Shown one piece after another: positions 30,625 to 40,377 of a DNA stretch of 64,000 bases. Under the pieces are notes generated by a model. That model was not told where the DNA came from. It did not search any database and saw only the letters and a program-made list of their open reading frames with translations. The position numbers and the translations under genes were made by a program. Source of the DNA: Bradyrhizobium guangdongense (GTDB lineage Bacteria > Pseudomonadota > Alphaproteobacteria > Rhizobiales > Xanthobacteraceae). Each line of letters opens with the position of its first letter. Position 1 is the first letter of the stretch. The DNA is taken from positions 5,084,001 to 5,148,000 of the forward strand of contig NZ_CP030051.1 of NCBI RefSeq assembly GCF_004114975.1. The letters run 5' to 3'.

Positions 30625-31562
30625 TAGCGGATCCTCGGGTCAACGAGCGTATAGGTGACGTCGATCATCAGATTGACGAGGACGTAGACGAAGCTGAACA
30701 GCAGCACGATGCCCTGGATGACGGGATAATCGCGGCGCAGGATCGCATCGATCGTGAGACGGCCCAGACCGGGAATCGCGAACACGCTCTCCGTCACGAC
30801 GGCACCGCCGATCAGAAGCGCGATGCCGATCCCGATCACGGTCACGATCGGCACCGCCGCGTTCTTCAGGGCATGAATGAACAGGATGCCGCCCTGCCCC
30901 AGGCCCTTGGCGCGCGCGGTGCGGATATAGTCCTGCTGCAATACTTCGAGCATGGCCGCGCGGGTGATGCGCGCGACCAGCGCGATGTAGACGCAGCCGA
31001 GCGCGATGGCCGGCAGGATCAGATTTTCCAGCCAGGGCCAGAAGCCCTGGGCAAGCGGCGTATAGCCCTGCACCGGAAGCCATTCGAGCTCGAGCGCGAA
31101 GATGTAGGCGAGCATGTAGCCGACGACGAAGACCGGCAGCGAGAAGCCGAACACAGCAAAGCCCATGATGGCCCGATCGATCAGGCTGCCGGCTTTCCAC
31201 GCCGCCACGACGCCGAGCGGCACCGCGACCACGATCGTCAGCAGCAATGTGACCATCATCAGCGACAGCGTCGGCCCGAGCCGCTGGCCGATCAGCGTCG
31301 ACACCGGCAGGTTGGTGAAGATCGAGGTGCCGAGATCGCCGTGCAGGATGCGCCAGACCCAGCTTCCGAACTGGATCAGGAACGGACGGTCGAGGCCAAG
31401 ACTCTGGCGGATGCGCTCCACATCCTCCGGGCTTGCCTGATCGCCAGCGATCACCACGGCGGGATCCCCCGGCGCGATGTAGAGCAGGCTGAACACGAAC
31501 AATGCAACAATCGCCATCACCGGCAAGGTGGCGACGATGCGCCGGAGGATATAGGAGAGCAT
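30621..31562 (-). CDS. Peptide-type ABC transporter permease, DppB type
   Basis: Inner-membrane permease of 313 residues with six helices. The N terminus MLSYILRRIVATLPVM and the segment YIAPGDPAVVIAGDQASPED are typical of DppB/OppB. The EAA loop is near DYIRTARAKGLGQGGILFIHALKNA. It begins 17 bases after the binding protein stop, in the same operon. Confidence 0.9.
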   Translation of the reverse strand: MLSYILRRIVATLPVMAIVALFVFSLLYIAPGDPAVVIAGDQASPEDVERIRQSLGLDRPFLIQFGSWVWRILHGDLGTSIFTNLPVSTLIGQRLGPTLSLMMVTLLLTIVVAVPLGVVAAWKAGSLIDRAIMGFAVFGFSLPVFVVGYMLAYIFALELEWLPVQGYTPLAQGFWPWLENLILPAIALGCVYIALVARITRAAMLEVLQQDYIRTARAKGLGQGGILFIHALKNAAVPIVTVIGIGIALLIGGAVVTESVFAIPGLGRLTIDAILRRDYPVIQGIVLLFSFVYVLVNLMIDVTYTLVDPRIRY

Positions 31563-31579
31563 CTGGCCTCAGCGCAGGA

Positions 31580-33181
31580 TCATGCGGTCTTCGATACGCC
31601 CCAGAAGAACGGCAGCGGTCCCTTGGTGATGCCCGAAACGTTCTTGCGCCACGCGGTGTAGGTCAGGAAGAAGCCGGTCGGCGCGTAGACGACATCATCG
31701 AGCGCCGCCTTGTTGACCCGCCCGATCGCCGCCTTCTCTTCCTCGAGAGTCGTGGCGTCGAACCAGGCCGCGATCTCCTTCTCTGTGTTCGGGCTATTGG
31801 GCCAGCCGAACCAAGCCTTGTCGCCGTTGGCGCGGATGGCGGTGTAGGCGGCGGGCGTAATGCAGTCGGCACCGGCGTGCCAACTGTGGAACATGTTCCA
31901 GCCGCCCTGCCCCGGCGGCGTCTTTTGTGCGCGTCGCGAGCCGACCGTACCCCAATCGGTCGCGATGAAGTCGACATTCATCCCGAGCTTCTTGAGCAGA
32001 TCGGCCGTGACGTCGCCCTGCGCCTTGGTGATCGGCTGATCCTGCGCCACGAGGCAGGTCACCGGCTGGCCGGAATAGCCGCTCTCGGCGAGCAGCTTCT
32101 TGGCTGCGTCGAGATCGCGCTTGCCCTTGAGGATCTCGCCGCCCATCTCGGTGTAGAGCGGCGTGTCGGGCGTGAAGAAGCCCGGCAGCGGTTTCCAAAG
32201 CGCATCGTCGTCGCCGACGATCGCGCGCATATAGTCCTCCTGGCTCAGCGCCATCAGCACCGCGCGTCGCGCCCGCACGTCGTTGAACGGCGCGAACAGA
32301 TGGTTCATGCGGAACGAGCCGACATTGCCGAGGGGATCGCCGATGTCGACGCTGATGTTCTTGTTGCTCTTCAGCACGGGTACGAGATCGGCGATCGGAT
32401 TCTCCCACCAGTCGACCTCGCCGTTCTGCAAGGCCGCGGCCGCCGTTGCCGGATCCGGCATCACCAGCCACTCGACGCGATCGACCAGGATCTGCTTGCC
32501 ACCGGCAAGCCAGGACGCCTTTTCCTGCCGCGGCACGTAATCGGCAAATTTCTCGAATACCGATTTGGCGCCGGGGACCCATTCGCTCTTGACGAATTTC
32601 ATCGGGCCGGAGCCGACGTAGTCGGTGATCTGCTTGAACGGATCGGTCTTGGCGATGCGCTCGGGCATGATAAAGGAGCACGGCGCGTTGTTCTTGGCCA
32701 GCGCATACAGCATTTTCGGGAAAGGCTGCTTCAGCACCCACTTGAAGGTGCGGTCGTCGACAGCGGTCAATTCCTGCTGGATCGCAAGGATCATCAGCCC
32801 CATCGGGTCGCGCGCGGCCCAGCGCGAAAGGCTCGCGACGACGTCCTTGCTCAGCACCGGCTCGCCATCGTGGAATTTAAGCCCCGAGCGCAGCTTGAAC
32901 GTCCAGATCTTGCCGTCGTCCGACGTCTCCTCGGACTCGACCATCTGGCGCTGCGGCTGAAGCTTGGCATCGACGCCGTACAGCGTATCCCAGACCAGCG
33001 CCGCCGCGTTGCGCACGACATATTGGGTGCCCCAGATGGGATCGAAATTGGCAAGATTGGCCTGTGGCACGAAACGCAGGGTGCGCGCCGCTGCACCCTG
33101 CGCGATCGCCGGAGCCGATAGGCCGGTCAATGCCAGGCCGCCTGCACCAGCCAGTCCCTTCAATACGGTCCTGCGATCCAT
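31580..33181 (-). CDS. ABC transporter periplasmic binding protein, SBP_bac_5 (DppA/OppA type)
   Basis: Solute receptor of 533 residues with a signal MDRRTVLKGLAGAGGLALTG ending in APAIAQG; the RR pair suggests Tat export. Family segments include RTLRFVPQANLANFDPIWGT and WTFKLRSGLKFHDGEPVLSKDV. It is at the expected length. A GGGAGG ribosome binding site stands before ATG 33181. The gene lies 182 bases after the hydantoinase gene and heads the dppBCDF-like block. The ligand is probably a hydantoin or N-carbamoyl amino acid by context. Confidence 0.88.
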   Translation of the reverse strand: MDRRTVLKGLAGAGGLALTGLSAPAIAQGAAARTLRFVPQANLANFDPIWGTQYVVRNAAALVWDTLYGVDAKLQPQRQMVESEETSDDGKIWTFKLRSGLKFHDGEPVLSKDVVASLSRWAARDPMGLMILAIQQELTAVDDRTFKWVLKQPFPKMLYALAKNNAPCSFIMPERIAKTDPFKQITDYVGSGPMKFVKSEWVPGAKSVFEKFADYVPRQEKASWLAGGKQILVDRVEWLVMPDPATAAAALQNGEVDWWENPIADLVPVLKSNKNISVDIGDPLGNVGSFRMNHLFAPFNDVRARRAVLMALSQEDYMRAIVGDDDALWKPLPGFFTPDTPLYTEMGGEILKGKRDLDAAKKLLAESGYSGQPVTCLVAQDQPITKAQGDVTADLLKKLGMNVDFIATDWGTVGSRRAQKTPPGQGGWNMFHSWHAGADCITPAAYTAIRANGDKAWFGWPNSPNTEKEIAAWFDATTLEEEKAAIGRVNKAALDDVVYAPTGFFLTYTAWRKNVSGITKGPLPFFWGVSKTA

Positions 33182-33363
33182 GAAATCCTCCCAGTAATGC
33201 CGTGATGCCGGCCGTTCATTGGCCAAGGGCAGGTGGAAACCGAGCCCATTAGCGTGCAAATGGTATGCCAGTAACCGACCCGTCGCCAGCGGGATCTCAT
33301 CGACTTTTGGCGGTCATTGCGCGGCAACACGGACTTGACTGCGCCGCGGCACGCAATCCAGGG

Positions 33364-34832
33364 TCACAGCAATTTTGCCCCAAAATTCCGCTCCGGATCC
33401 ATATCGGCCACGAGCCGCCCTGTCGGCTTCGCCGCCTCGCCGCCGCTGCGCGCCAGGAATTTTCCACTGCCGGGGCTGGCGAGGCATTTGTCGCCGTCGA
33501 CGATCAGGCGGCCGCGCGACAGCACCGTCACCGGCCAGCCTTTCAGCCTGCGGCCGGCGAACGGCGTGTAGCCCGCGAGGTCATGCATCATCTCGTCCAC
33601 GATCGTGGTCTCCCGATTGGGATCCCAGATCGCGATGTCGGCGTCGGCGCCGATCGCGATAGAGCCCTTGCGAGGATGCAGATTGTAGATCTTCGCGGGC
33701 GCCGTCGCGGTCAGCTCGACGAACTTTTGGAGACCCAGCTGCCCCTTCGACACCATCGCGTCGAACAGCAGGGGCAGCCGCAGCTCCAGTCCCGGCAGGC
33801 CGTTGGCGACCTGCTTGAAATTGGGATTGGCCCCGCCCTCAGCTTGCCGGTCTCGTCATAGCGATAGGGTGCGTGGTCCGACGAGATGGTCTGGAGATCG
33901 CCGAGCGACAGCGCCTGCCACAGCGCTTCCTGGTCGGCATGCGTACGCGGCGGCGGGCTGCACATCCACTTGGCGCCCTCGACGCCCGGCTTGTCGAGAT
34001 CACGAGCCGTGAGGAACAGATATTGCGGGCAGGTCTCGGCGAAGACCTTGAGCCCCTGCCCGCGCGCATCGCGGATCACCTTGGCGCCCTCGGCCGTCGA
34101 GACGTGGAAGATCATGATCGGTTGGTCGATCAGCGCGGCCATGCCGATCAGCCGGGTGAAGGCTTCGGCCTCCGATACGCGGGCGTGACTGATGGCGTGG
34201 TATTTCGGCATGGTGTAACCGCGCGCGAGCAGCCGCTTCACCATCCAGGCGATGATGCCGTGATTTTCGGCATGGGCGCACAACATCGCGCCGGACTGGC
34301 GTGCGGCCAGGAGAATGTCGAGCAGCGGCTCGTCATCGACCTTGAGCCGGTCGTAGGTCATGAAGATCTTGATCGAGGCATGCCCCTGCTTCACGAGCGC
34401 CGGAATGTGCTCCTCGACCGTCTCTTTCGTCGCGTCCGCGATGATCATGTGAAAGGCGTAGTCGATCACCGCCCCCTTCCTGGCCAGCGCATGATAGTCT
34501 TCCACCACCTGCGGCAACTTCATACCGACATGCTGGGCCGCGAACGGAATGACCGTCGTGGTGCCGCCAAAAGCAGCGGACACCGTCGCGCTCTCGAACG
34601 TATCGGCGTTCATGATACCGGCGGCCGACAGCTGCTCGATATGCGCGTGACTGTCGACGCCGCCGGGCAGCACGAACTTGCCGCGCGCATCGATCTCACG
34701 CCTGGCCGACGGAAGCCCGCGACCGATGGCTGCAATGGTCTCGCCGGAGATCGCGACATCGGCTTCGAACACGTCGGTCGTGGTCGCGACGCGTCCGCCG
34801 CGGATGATCAGGTCGTAGTGAGGTTCAGTCAT
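33364..34832 (-). pseudogene. D-hydantoinase/dihydropyrimidinase gene broken by a one-base frameshift
   Basis: Cyclic amidohydrolase that opens the ring of 5-substituted hydantoins or dihydropyrimidines. The first frame (34832 to about 33831) has GGVDSHAHIEQ with the metal His-x-His, the Lys to be carbamylated in ASIKIFMTYD, HAENHG, IFHVST and SSDHAPYRY. At a run of four C bases (33831-33834) one base is missing. The protein then continues in another frame with NPNFKQVANGLPGLELRLPL, KGSIAIGADADIAIWDP and a normal family end. Adding one base gives a full-length 489-residue enzyme. As written, the product stops at 33711 after a foreign tail. This may be a real mutation or a sequencing error. 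Confidence 0.85.
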
Positions 34833-34892
34833 GAGGCACTCCGTGAAAGGCTTGAGCGAGATGATCGCCAATTTTCAGAAAGACCATCGGCA

Positions 34893-35825
34893 TCACTTCT
34901 CCGGCGGCGGCACCGCGCCGGTGCGGCTGGTGATCAGGCCGTAATGCTCGATGCGGCGATGCGCTGCGAAATTGAAGATCGTGGTCTTGCCGAAGCGGGT
35001 GGCGTCGAGGTCGCAAGCGTGGACCAGCAGCTCGTCGTCCTCTGTGCGGGCTTCAGCCACGATCTCGCCGTTGGGATCGACGATCAGGCTGCCGCCGAAC
35101 AGCGGATGGCCGTCCTCGACGCCGGCCTTGGCGACGGCCACGACCCAGGTCGCGTTTTGATAAGCGCCGGCCTGCACCGAGAGACGGTTGTGAAACACAC
35201 GCCTCTCGAGGCCCTCCTCGCTTCGCTCCGCATTCACCGACGGCGTGTTGTAGCCGATCAACACCATCTCGACGCCTTGCAGGCCCATGACGCGATAGGT
35301 CTCCGGCCAGCGACGGTCGTTGCAGATGGCCATGCCGATGATGCCGCCGAGCTCACGCCAGACGTTGAAACCGAGATCACCGGGCTCGAAATAGCGCTTC
35401 TCCAGATGCTGGTGTGAGCGCTTGCGGTCGTACTCCACATGGCCCGGCAGATGGACCTTGCGATATTTGCCGACGATCTTCCCGGACTTGTCGGTCAGAA
35501 CAGCGGTGTTGAAATGATGGCCGTCAGGCGTCAGCTCGGCATAGCCGAAATTCATCGCGATTCCGTGCTGTGCCGCCCGCTCGAACAGCGGCCTGGTCGC
35601 GGCGTTCGGCATTTCACGTTCGAACCAGACGTCGAATTCGGCGCGGTCCTCCACGTACCAGCGCGGAAAGAACGTCGTCAGCGTCAGCTCCGGATAGACG
35701 ATGAGGTCGGCATCCTTTGCTTTCGCTTCGTCCATCAGCGCGATCATGCGCTTGACCACGGCCTCGCGGCTGTCGGCCTTCTGGATCGGCCCCATCTGGG
35801 CCGCGGCAACATTGACGATACGCAT
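34893..35825 (-). CDS. N-carbamoyl-D-amino-acid hydrolase (nitrilase superfamily)
   Basis: Hydrolyses N-carbamoyl-D-amino acids to D-amino acids, CO2 and ammonia; it is the second step of hydantoin breakdown. The 310-residue protein has the catalytic triad of the carbon-nitrogen hydrolase fold: Glu in VYPELTLTTFFPRW, Lys in GKYRKVHLPGH and Cys in MAICNDRRWPETYRVMG. HLEKRYFEPGDLGFNVW is also characteristic of the D-carbamoylase group. The start MRIVNVAAAQMGPIQ at 35825 is preferred; the upstream open stretch is not family-like. It is the first gene of the hydantoin operon. Confidence 0.9.
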   Translation of the reverse strand: MRIVNVAAAQMGPIQKADSREAVVKRMIALMDEAKAKDADLIVYPELTLTTFFPRWYVEDRAEFDVWFEREMPNAATRPLFERAAQHGIAMNFGYAELTPDGHHFNTAVLTDKSGKIVGKYRKVHLPGHVEYDRKRSHQHLEKRYFEPGDLGFNVWRELGGIIGMAICNDRRWPETYRVMGLQGVEMVLIGYNTPSVNAERSEEGLERRVFHNRLSVQAGAYQNATWVVAVAKAGVEDGHPLFGGSLIVDPNGEIVAEARTEDDELLVHACDLDATRFGKTTIFNFAAHRRIEHYGLITSRTGAVPPPEK

Positions 35826-36177
35826 CAGCGAATTCCTGACGTTTTCCTGGCCAAGCTGGGATTGAAGCTTCAGGGCGTGTCGGCGCACGCAGCATAACTC
35901 AGCTTCGCGCCGTTTTTCCAGCCAAGCAGCTTTCATGCCGCGCATCGCCGCTCGACATCCTGTAAAAGCCGAACGGCTATGCAGGATCGTCAGACACGGG
36001 AGCAACGGGAAGACAGCATCGCTGTCCACTCCCAACGACAGCGCGAGGAACGACATCGTCATGATACAAATCGTCAACTCACTGCGACGCCGGAACTCTG
36101 GCCTTCGCTTCCGTTTGATGATCTAGATCCAACCCCTCGCCCACGATCGCGCGCATTCTCCTTCTGGAGTTTCATCG
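35826..36177. other. Divergent intergenic region between carbamoylase and MFS genes
   Basis: About 350 bases between two divergent starts. I see no convincing small gene or structured RNA. The open frame continuing from the carbamoylase is Arg/Cys-rich and lacks family resemblance. It must hold the promoters of both genes, but no box is clear enough to mark. Confidence 0.4.
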
Positions 36178-37311
36178 ATGACCTCAGCCGACCGGCCGGC
36201 CACGCGGCTGGCCACGCGCCTCTCGTTCCTGGTCGCCGGCTTCGGAATCGCCTGCTGGGCGCCACTGGTGCCGTTCGCGAAGGAGCGGCTCGCGGTCGAT
36301 GATGCCGTGCTCGGCCTGCTGCTGCTCAGCCTCGGCATCGGCTCGGTCGTTGCGATGCTCGCCACCGGCATCTTGAGCGCACGCCATGGCAGCAAGCCGA
36401 TCATCATCGCGGGCGGCATCGGTCTTGCGCTGATTTTGCCCCTGCTCGTCATCGCCGGCACGCCGGTGACCTTGGCGCTGGCGCTTCTGGCATTCGGCGC
36501 CGCGCTCGGCTCCATCGACGTCGCCATGAACATCCACGCCGTCGAGGTCGAGCGCGCAGCAGGACAGCCGCTGATGTCGGGCTTTCATGCTCTCTTCAGC
36601 ATCGGCGGATTCGCCGGATCTGCGGTGATGACGGCTCTGCTGTCGTTTCATCTCGGACCGCTCGCGAGCGCTTTGATCTGCTCCGTGCTGATGCTGACCG
36701 CGATGGGGCTCGCTTCGCCGCGCCTGCTGCGCAGGGCGCAAGTACAGGAGGGACCGTTGTTCGTGTTGCCGCACGGCATCGTGCTGCTGCTGGCGCTGCT
36801 CGCGGCCATCACCTTCCTGATCGAAGGCGCGATGCTCGACTGGGGCGCGCTGCTCGTCATCGGCAAGGGCCTTGTCAGCGAGGCGCGAGGCGGGTTCGGC
36901 TATATCGTGTTCTCGATTGCGATGACCGCCGGCCGGCTCGGCGGCGATGCCGTGGTGGCGCGTATCGGAGATCGCGCGACGCTGGTCGGGGGAAGCCTGC
37001 TGGCTATTGCGGGCCTTGCAGTGCTGTTGCTCGCGCCCAGCGCGACCGTCGCCATTGCCGGTTTCCTGCTGATCGGCCTCGGCGCTTCGAACCTCGTGCC
37101 GGTGCTGTTCCGCGGTGCCGCGAAACAGACTGCGATGCCCACCGGGCTTGCCGTGGCGTCGATCACCACTGCCGGCTATGCAGGCGTTCTGGTCGGTCCT
37201 GCCGGCATCGGTTTCGTCGCCCATGCAGTCGGGTTGCCGATGGCATTCTGGATGCTCGCTGCACTCATGGGTGTCGTCACGCTGTCAGCGCGTGCGGTGA
37301 CCGCAAAATAA
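36178..37311 (+). CDS. MFS transporter (YbjJ-like)
   Basis: Major facilitator of 377 residues with about twelve helices. FGIACWAPLVPFAKERLAVD and SLGIGSVVAMLATGILSARHG, with the loop 2-3 motif near GxLxxRxG, suit the YbjJ-type group. ALGSIDVAMNIHAVEVERAAG is a distinctive conserved motif of that group. Substrate unknown. It could export or import an amino acid derivative in view of the divergent hydantoin operon, but that is speculative. Confidence 0.82.
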   Translation: MTSADRPATRLATRLSFLVAGFGIACWAPLVPFAKERLAVDDAVLGLLLLSLGIGSVVAMLATGILSARHGSKPIIIAGGIGLALILPLLVIAGTPVTLALALLAFGAALGSIDVAMNIHAVEVERAAGQPLMSGFHALFSIGGFAGSAVMTALLSFHLGPLASALICSVLMLTAMGLASPRLLRRAQVQEGPLFVLPHGIVLLLALLAAITFLIEGAMLDWGALLVIGKGLVSEARGGFGYIVFSIAMTAGRLGGDAVVARIGDRATLVGGSLLAIAGLAVLLLAPSATVAIAGFLLIGLGASNLVPVLFRGAAKQTAMPTGLAVASITTAGYAGVLVGPAGIGFVAHAVGLPMAFWMLAALMGVVTLSARAVTAK

Positions 37312-37340
37312 AGGCGCGCCACGGCTTCCCGTGACGCGCC
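37311..37340 (-). terminator. Terminator between MFS and aldehyde dehydrogenase genes
   Basis: Stem GGCGCGCCACGG/CCGTGACGCGCC with a four-base loop and one mismatch. On the minus strand it is followed by TTTATTTTG, a good T-rich tail for the gabD-like gene; it may also slow the MFS transcript. Confidence 0.75.
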
Positions 37341-37363
37341 CCGCAATGGACGTGATGCGTGCT

Positions 37364-38797
37364 TTACGCGCTCGCCTGGGTCACGAACTTGGTGTTGAGG
37401 TAACCCTCGATCGCCTCGAGGCCGCCTTCGGAACCGTAGCCGGACTCCTTGATTCCGCCGAACGGCACTTCCGGCAGCGCGAGGCCGTGATGGTTGATCG
37501 ACACCATGCCGCTCTCGATGTCGGCGCCGATCGCCTGCATCGTCTTGGTCGAGGTGGTGTAGGCATAGGCCGCAAGGCCATAAGGCAGGCGGTTCGCCTC
37601 GGCCACGACCTCATCATAGCTGCGGAACGAGGTGATCGGCGCCAGCGGACCGAACGGCTCCTCGTTCATGATGCGGGCCTCGCGCGGCACGTCGGTGATG
37701 ACGGTCGGCTCGAAGAAGAAGCCCTCGTTGCCGATGCGCTTGCCGCCGGCCTGGATCTTGGCGCCGCGCTGGACCGCGTCGGACACAAAGCCTTCCATGG
37801 CGTCGACCCGGCGCGGATTGGCCAGAGGGCCCATGCGGGTGTCCTTGTCCAGCCCATTGCCGACCTTGAGGCCCTTGGCGGCTGCGACGAACTTGTCGAC
37901 GAAGGGCTGATACACGCTTTCATGCACCAGGAAGCGCGTCGGCGAGACGCAAACCTGGCCGGCATTGCGGAACTTGTTGGCCGAGAGAATCTTCGCGGCG
38001 TTGTCGAGGTCGGCATCCGCGAACACGATCGCCGGCGCATGGCCACCGAGCTCCATGGTGACGCGCTTCATGTGCAAGCCGGCGAGCGCGGCCAGATGCT
38101 TGCCGACCGCGGTCGAGCCCGTAAAACTGATCTTGCGGATGATCGGGTGCGGAATGAGATACTCCGACACTTCTGACGGAACGCCGAACACCAGCTGGAC
38201 CACGCCAGGCGGGATGCCCGCGTCGGCATAAGCGCGCACCAGCTCCATGCAGCTCGCAGGCGTCTCTTCCGGACCCTTCACGATGATCGAGCAGCCGGCC
38301 GCGAGCGCGGCCGAGATTTTGCGCACCGCCTGGTTGATCGGAAAATTCCAGGGTGTGAACGCGGCAACCGGGCCCACCGGCTCCTTGGTCACGAGCTGGG
38401 AGACGTTGCCCATCCGCGGCGGCACGATGCGGCCATAGGCGCGGCGGGCCTCTTCCGAGAACCAGTCAATGAGGTCGCCGGCCAGCATGGTCTCGCCCTG
38501 GGCTTCCACGACCGGCTTGCCCTGCTCCATGGTCATCACGGGGGCGATCTCGGCGGCGCGCGAGCGGATGATATCGGCCGCTTTCCGCATCAGCTTGTAG
38601 CGGTCGAACGGCGAGGTCTTGCGCCAGACCTCGAAGCCGGCCCTGGCGGCCTCAAGCGCGCGGTCGAGGTCCGCCTTCGAGGCGTGCGGGGTCTTGCCGA
38701 TGGGCTGGCCGGTTGCGGGATTGAGGATGTCCTCCGACTTGCCGGAAGTGCCGTCGGTCCACTCGCCGGCGATGAACATCTGAACTTTCGGATACAT
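37364..38797 (-). CDS. NAD(P)-dependent aldehyde dehydrogenase (succinate-semialdehyde dehydrogenase-like)
   Basis: Aldehyde dehydrogenase of 477 residues. Key motifs are FTPWNFP (cofactor), [20 protein letters not shown] with the general base Glu, and [13 protein letters not shown] with the catalytic Cys. [11 protein letters not shown] follows. The overall sequence is closest by eye to GabD/SsdA-type enzymes, but glutarate or other semialdehydes are also possible. The ATG at 38797 follows GGAGGCAATCAGG. It is alone on its strand. Confidence 0.85.
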   Translation of the reverse strand: MYPKVQMFIAGEWTDGTSGKSEDILNPATGQPIGKTPHASKADLDRALEAARAGFEVWRKTSPFDRYKLMRKAADIIRSRAAEIAPVMTMEQGKPVVEAQGETMLAGDLIDWFSEEARRAYGRIVPPRMGNVSQLVTKEPVGPVAAFTPWNFPINQAVRKISAALAAGCSIIVKGPEETPASCMELVRAYADAGIPPGVVQLVFGVPSEVSEYLIPHPIIRKISFTGSTAVGKHLAALAGLHMKRVTMELGGHAPAIVFADADLDNAAKILSANKFRNAGQVCVSPTRFLVHESVYQPFVDKFVAAAKGLKVGNGLDKDTRMGPLANPRRVDAMEGFVSDAVQRGAKIQAGGKRIGNEGFFFEPTVITDVPREARIMNEEPFGPLAPITSFRSYDEVVAEANRLPYGLAAYAYTTSTKTMQAIGADIESGMVSINHHGLALPEVPFGGIKESGYGSEGGLEAIEGYLNTKFVTQASA

Positions 38798-38933
38798 CCT
38801 GATTGCCTCCTCACATGATTTCGGCGGCCCGACTTTCGGCCGCCGCTTAGGTGGGTGCAGAGCTACACTGAAAGGCGGCCGGCGGAAAGGGACCAAAGCT
38901 GCCGCAGAAGCGCATCGCTGGTCTTCCCGCGGC

Positions 38934-40367
38934 TCAGATTGCAAACTTCGACTGCAGGCGCCGCCAGCCGATCACGATGCCCGTGATTGAGAACACCAGC
39001 CCGAGCGCGCAGAGCCCGACGATCAGGACATCGCGCAGGCGCGGATGCGCCGTCAGGGCGGGGAAGTCGAGCATATGCAGCGCGCTGTAGAACCACCGAT
39101 AAGCACGACGGGAGGCATCAAGCCTTTGCAGGACGCTGCCGTCTGCGGCGTCAATGTCGTACCAGACGTCGTCGCAGCGGGAGCGGTAGACCGGCGCGCC
39201 GGGCACGCTGGAACGAGCGGGATAGTCATCGTTGTCGACGACAACGGATGCTGCGTTACAGCCGGCCCTCAGGCGCGCCGTCAGGCCGACGACGTCCTGC
39301 TCATCCAGGAACATCATCTGACGATCGCGTGCGGATTCGCCCGCCTTGGTCAAAGTCTGGCTGTCAACACCGGTACGGTCACGCCGGTAGACACTGCCAC
39401 TGAAGGCAAGCCATTCAACTTCACGGGCTGCAATCGACAGCGACGGCTCGTTGAGCGGCGGAGCCCGGCGCCAGTCGGGCACAGCATTCGTCACGCCGGC
39501 CTCAGCTGGTGTCAGCTGCCCGCGCGAGAACAGTCGGCCGTGATCCATGGAGAGCCAGCCGCTGAAGATCCATGTCAGCACAAAGACAGTCGATCCGAGG
39601 CCAAGGATGTGATGAAGAGCATGCCAGCCACGATAGGGCGAGCCGATCAGCCCTCCTCTCTGCCTGATCCGCACAATCCCGAGCACGGCGCCCAGCACCG
39701 CTGCGATCAACGCCAGCAGCGAAACTGTCCAGACCACCCGGTCCCACAGTGCCCAGTCGCGTCTCAGGACCGTCGGATAGATCCAGTGCAGCACGCTGCC
39801 GGCGAGGTTCCAGCCTCGCTCAAACCGCGTCGTATCCAGCACGATTTCGCCGGTGCGCGACGACACATGGATTTCTGTCCGGACCGCATTGCCGAGAGCG
39901 ATGCGGAACAGAGGCCGATGGCGATCAAAACTATTCGGCACGCTCCATTGATCATCGTCAGCACGTTCAAGGAACGCGGCGTGTGTTGCATCGAGCCCGC
40001 GTCGGCGGGCATGATCTTGCGCGATGGCGAGCGCAACTCCGGCCGATTGCACCGATGCGTCGGCGCCGTCCGACGCATGGATCGCCCGCATTCGCGACGG
40101 TCCCGACACGACATAGACCGGCCCGTCGCTGCGCTGGATCAAGCGAACGCGGGTGGCGTCGAGGATCCCGCTCGCGACCACGGCGTCGCCGACCGCGATG
40201 ATCGCCTCTCCACGCTCCAAAGGCGCCAGCCCGGCAAAGCGCTCCGCTTCCGTCAGCGACGGAAACGGGACGAAATGCATCACCATTCCACTCGCGAACC
40301 ACATCGCGAACAGGAGGCAGAACGCGATTCCGAGCCAGCGGTGCAGGAGGACGATCGCGCCCATCAT
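38934..40367 (-). CDS. PepSY-domain membrane protein (possible metal-chelate reductase)
   Basis: Integral membrane protein of 477 residues with about four helices. The first has [20 protein letters not shown] and the others hold His residues ([16 protein letters not shown]). PepSY-like periplasmic domains lie between helices (for example [20 protein letters not shown]). Such proteins are found beside siderophore receptors and may reduce or release metal from chelates; the His residues could bind haem. It starts 10 bases after the receptor stop, so both are under the upstream cobalamin riboswitch. Confidence 0.75.
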   Translation of the reverse strand: MMGAIVLLHRWLGIAFCLLFAMWFASGMVMHFVPFPSLTEAERFAGLAPLERGEAIIAVGDAVVASGILDATRVRLIQRSDGPVYVVSGPSRMRAIHASDGADASVQSAGVALAIAQDHARRRGLDATHAAFLERADDDQWSVPNSFDRHRPLFRIALGNAVRTEIHVSSRTGEIVLDTTRFERGWNLAGSVLHWIYPTVLRRDWALWDRVVWTVSLLALIAAVLGAVLGIVRIRQRGGLIGSPYRGWHALHHILGLGSTVFVLTWIFSGWLSMDHGRLFSRGQLTPAEAGVTNAVPDWRRAPPLNEPSLSIAAREVEWLAFSGSVYRRDRTGVDSQTLTKAGESARDRQMMFLDEQDVVGLTARLRAGCNAASVVVDNDDYPARSSVPGAPVYRSRCDDVWYDIDAADGSVLQRLDASRRAYRWFYSALHMLDFPALTAHPRLRDVLIVGLCALGLVFSITGIVIGWRRLQSKFAI

Positions 40368-40377
40368 GGCTTATGCC

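Noticed and set aside
31502..33121. A 539-codon plus-strand open frame opposite the ABC binding protein
   Set aside because: Composition is that of an antisense frame; the minus-strand gene has signal peptide, motifs and ribosome site.
33820..33845. Programmed ribosomal frameshift in the hydantoinase gene
   Set aside because: No classical slippery heptamer or downstream structure that I can support; a mutation or sequencing error is simpler.
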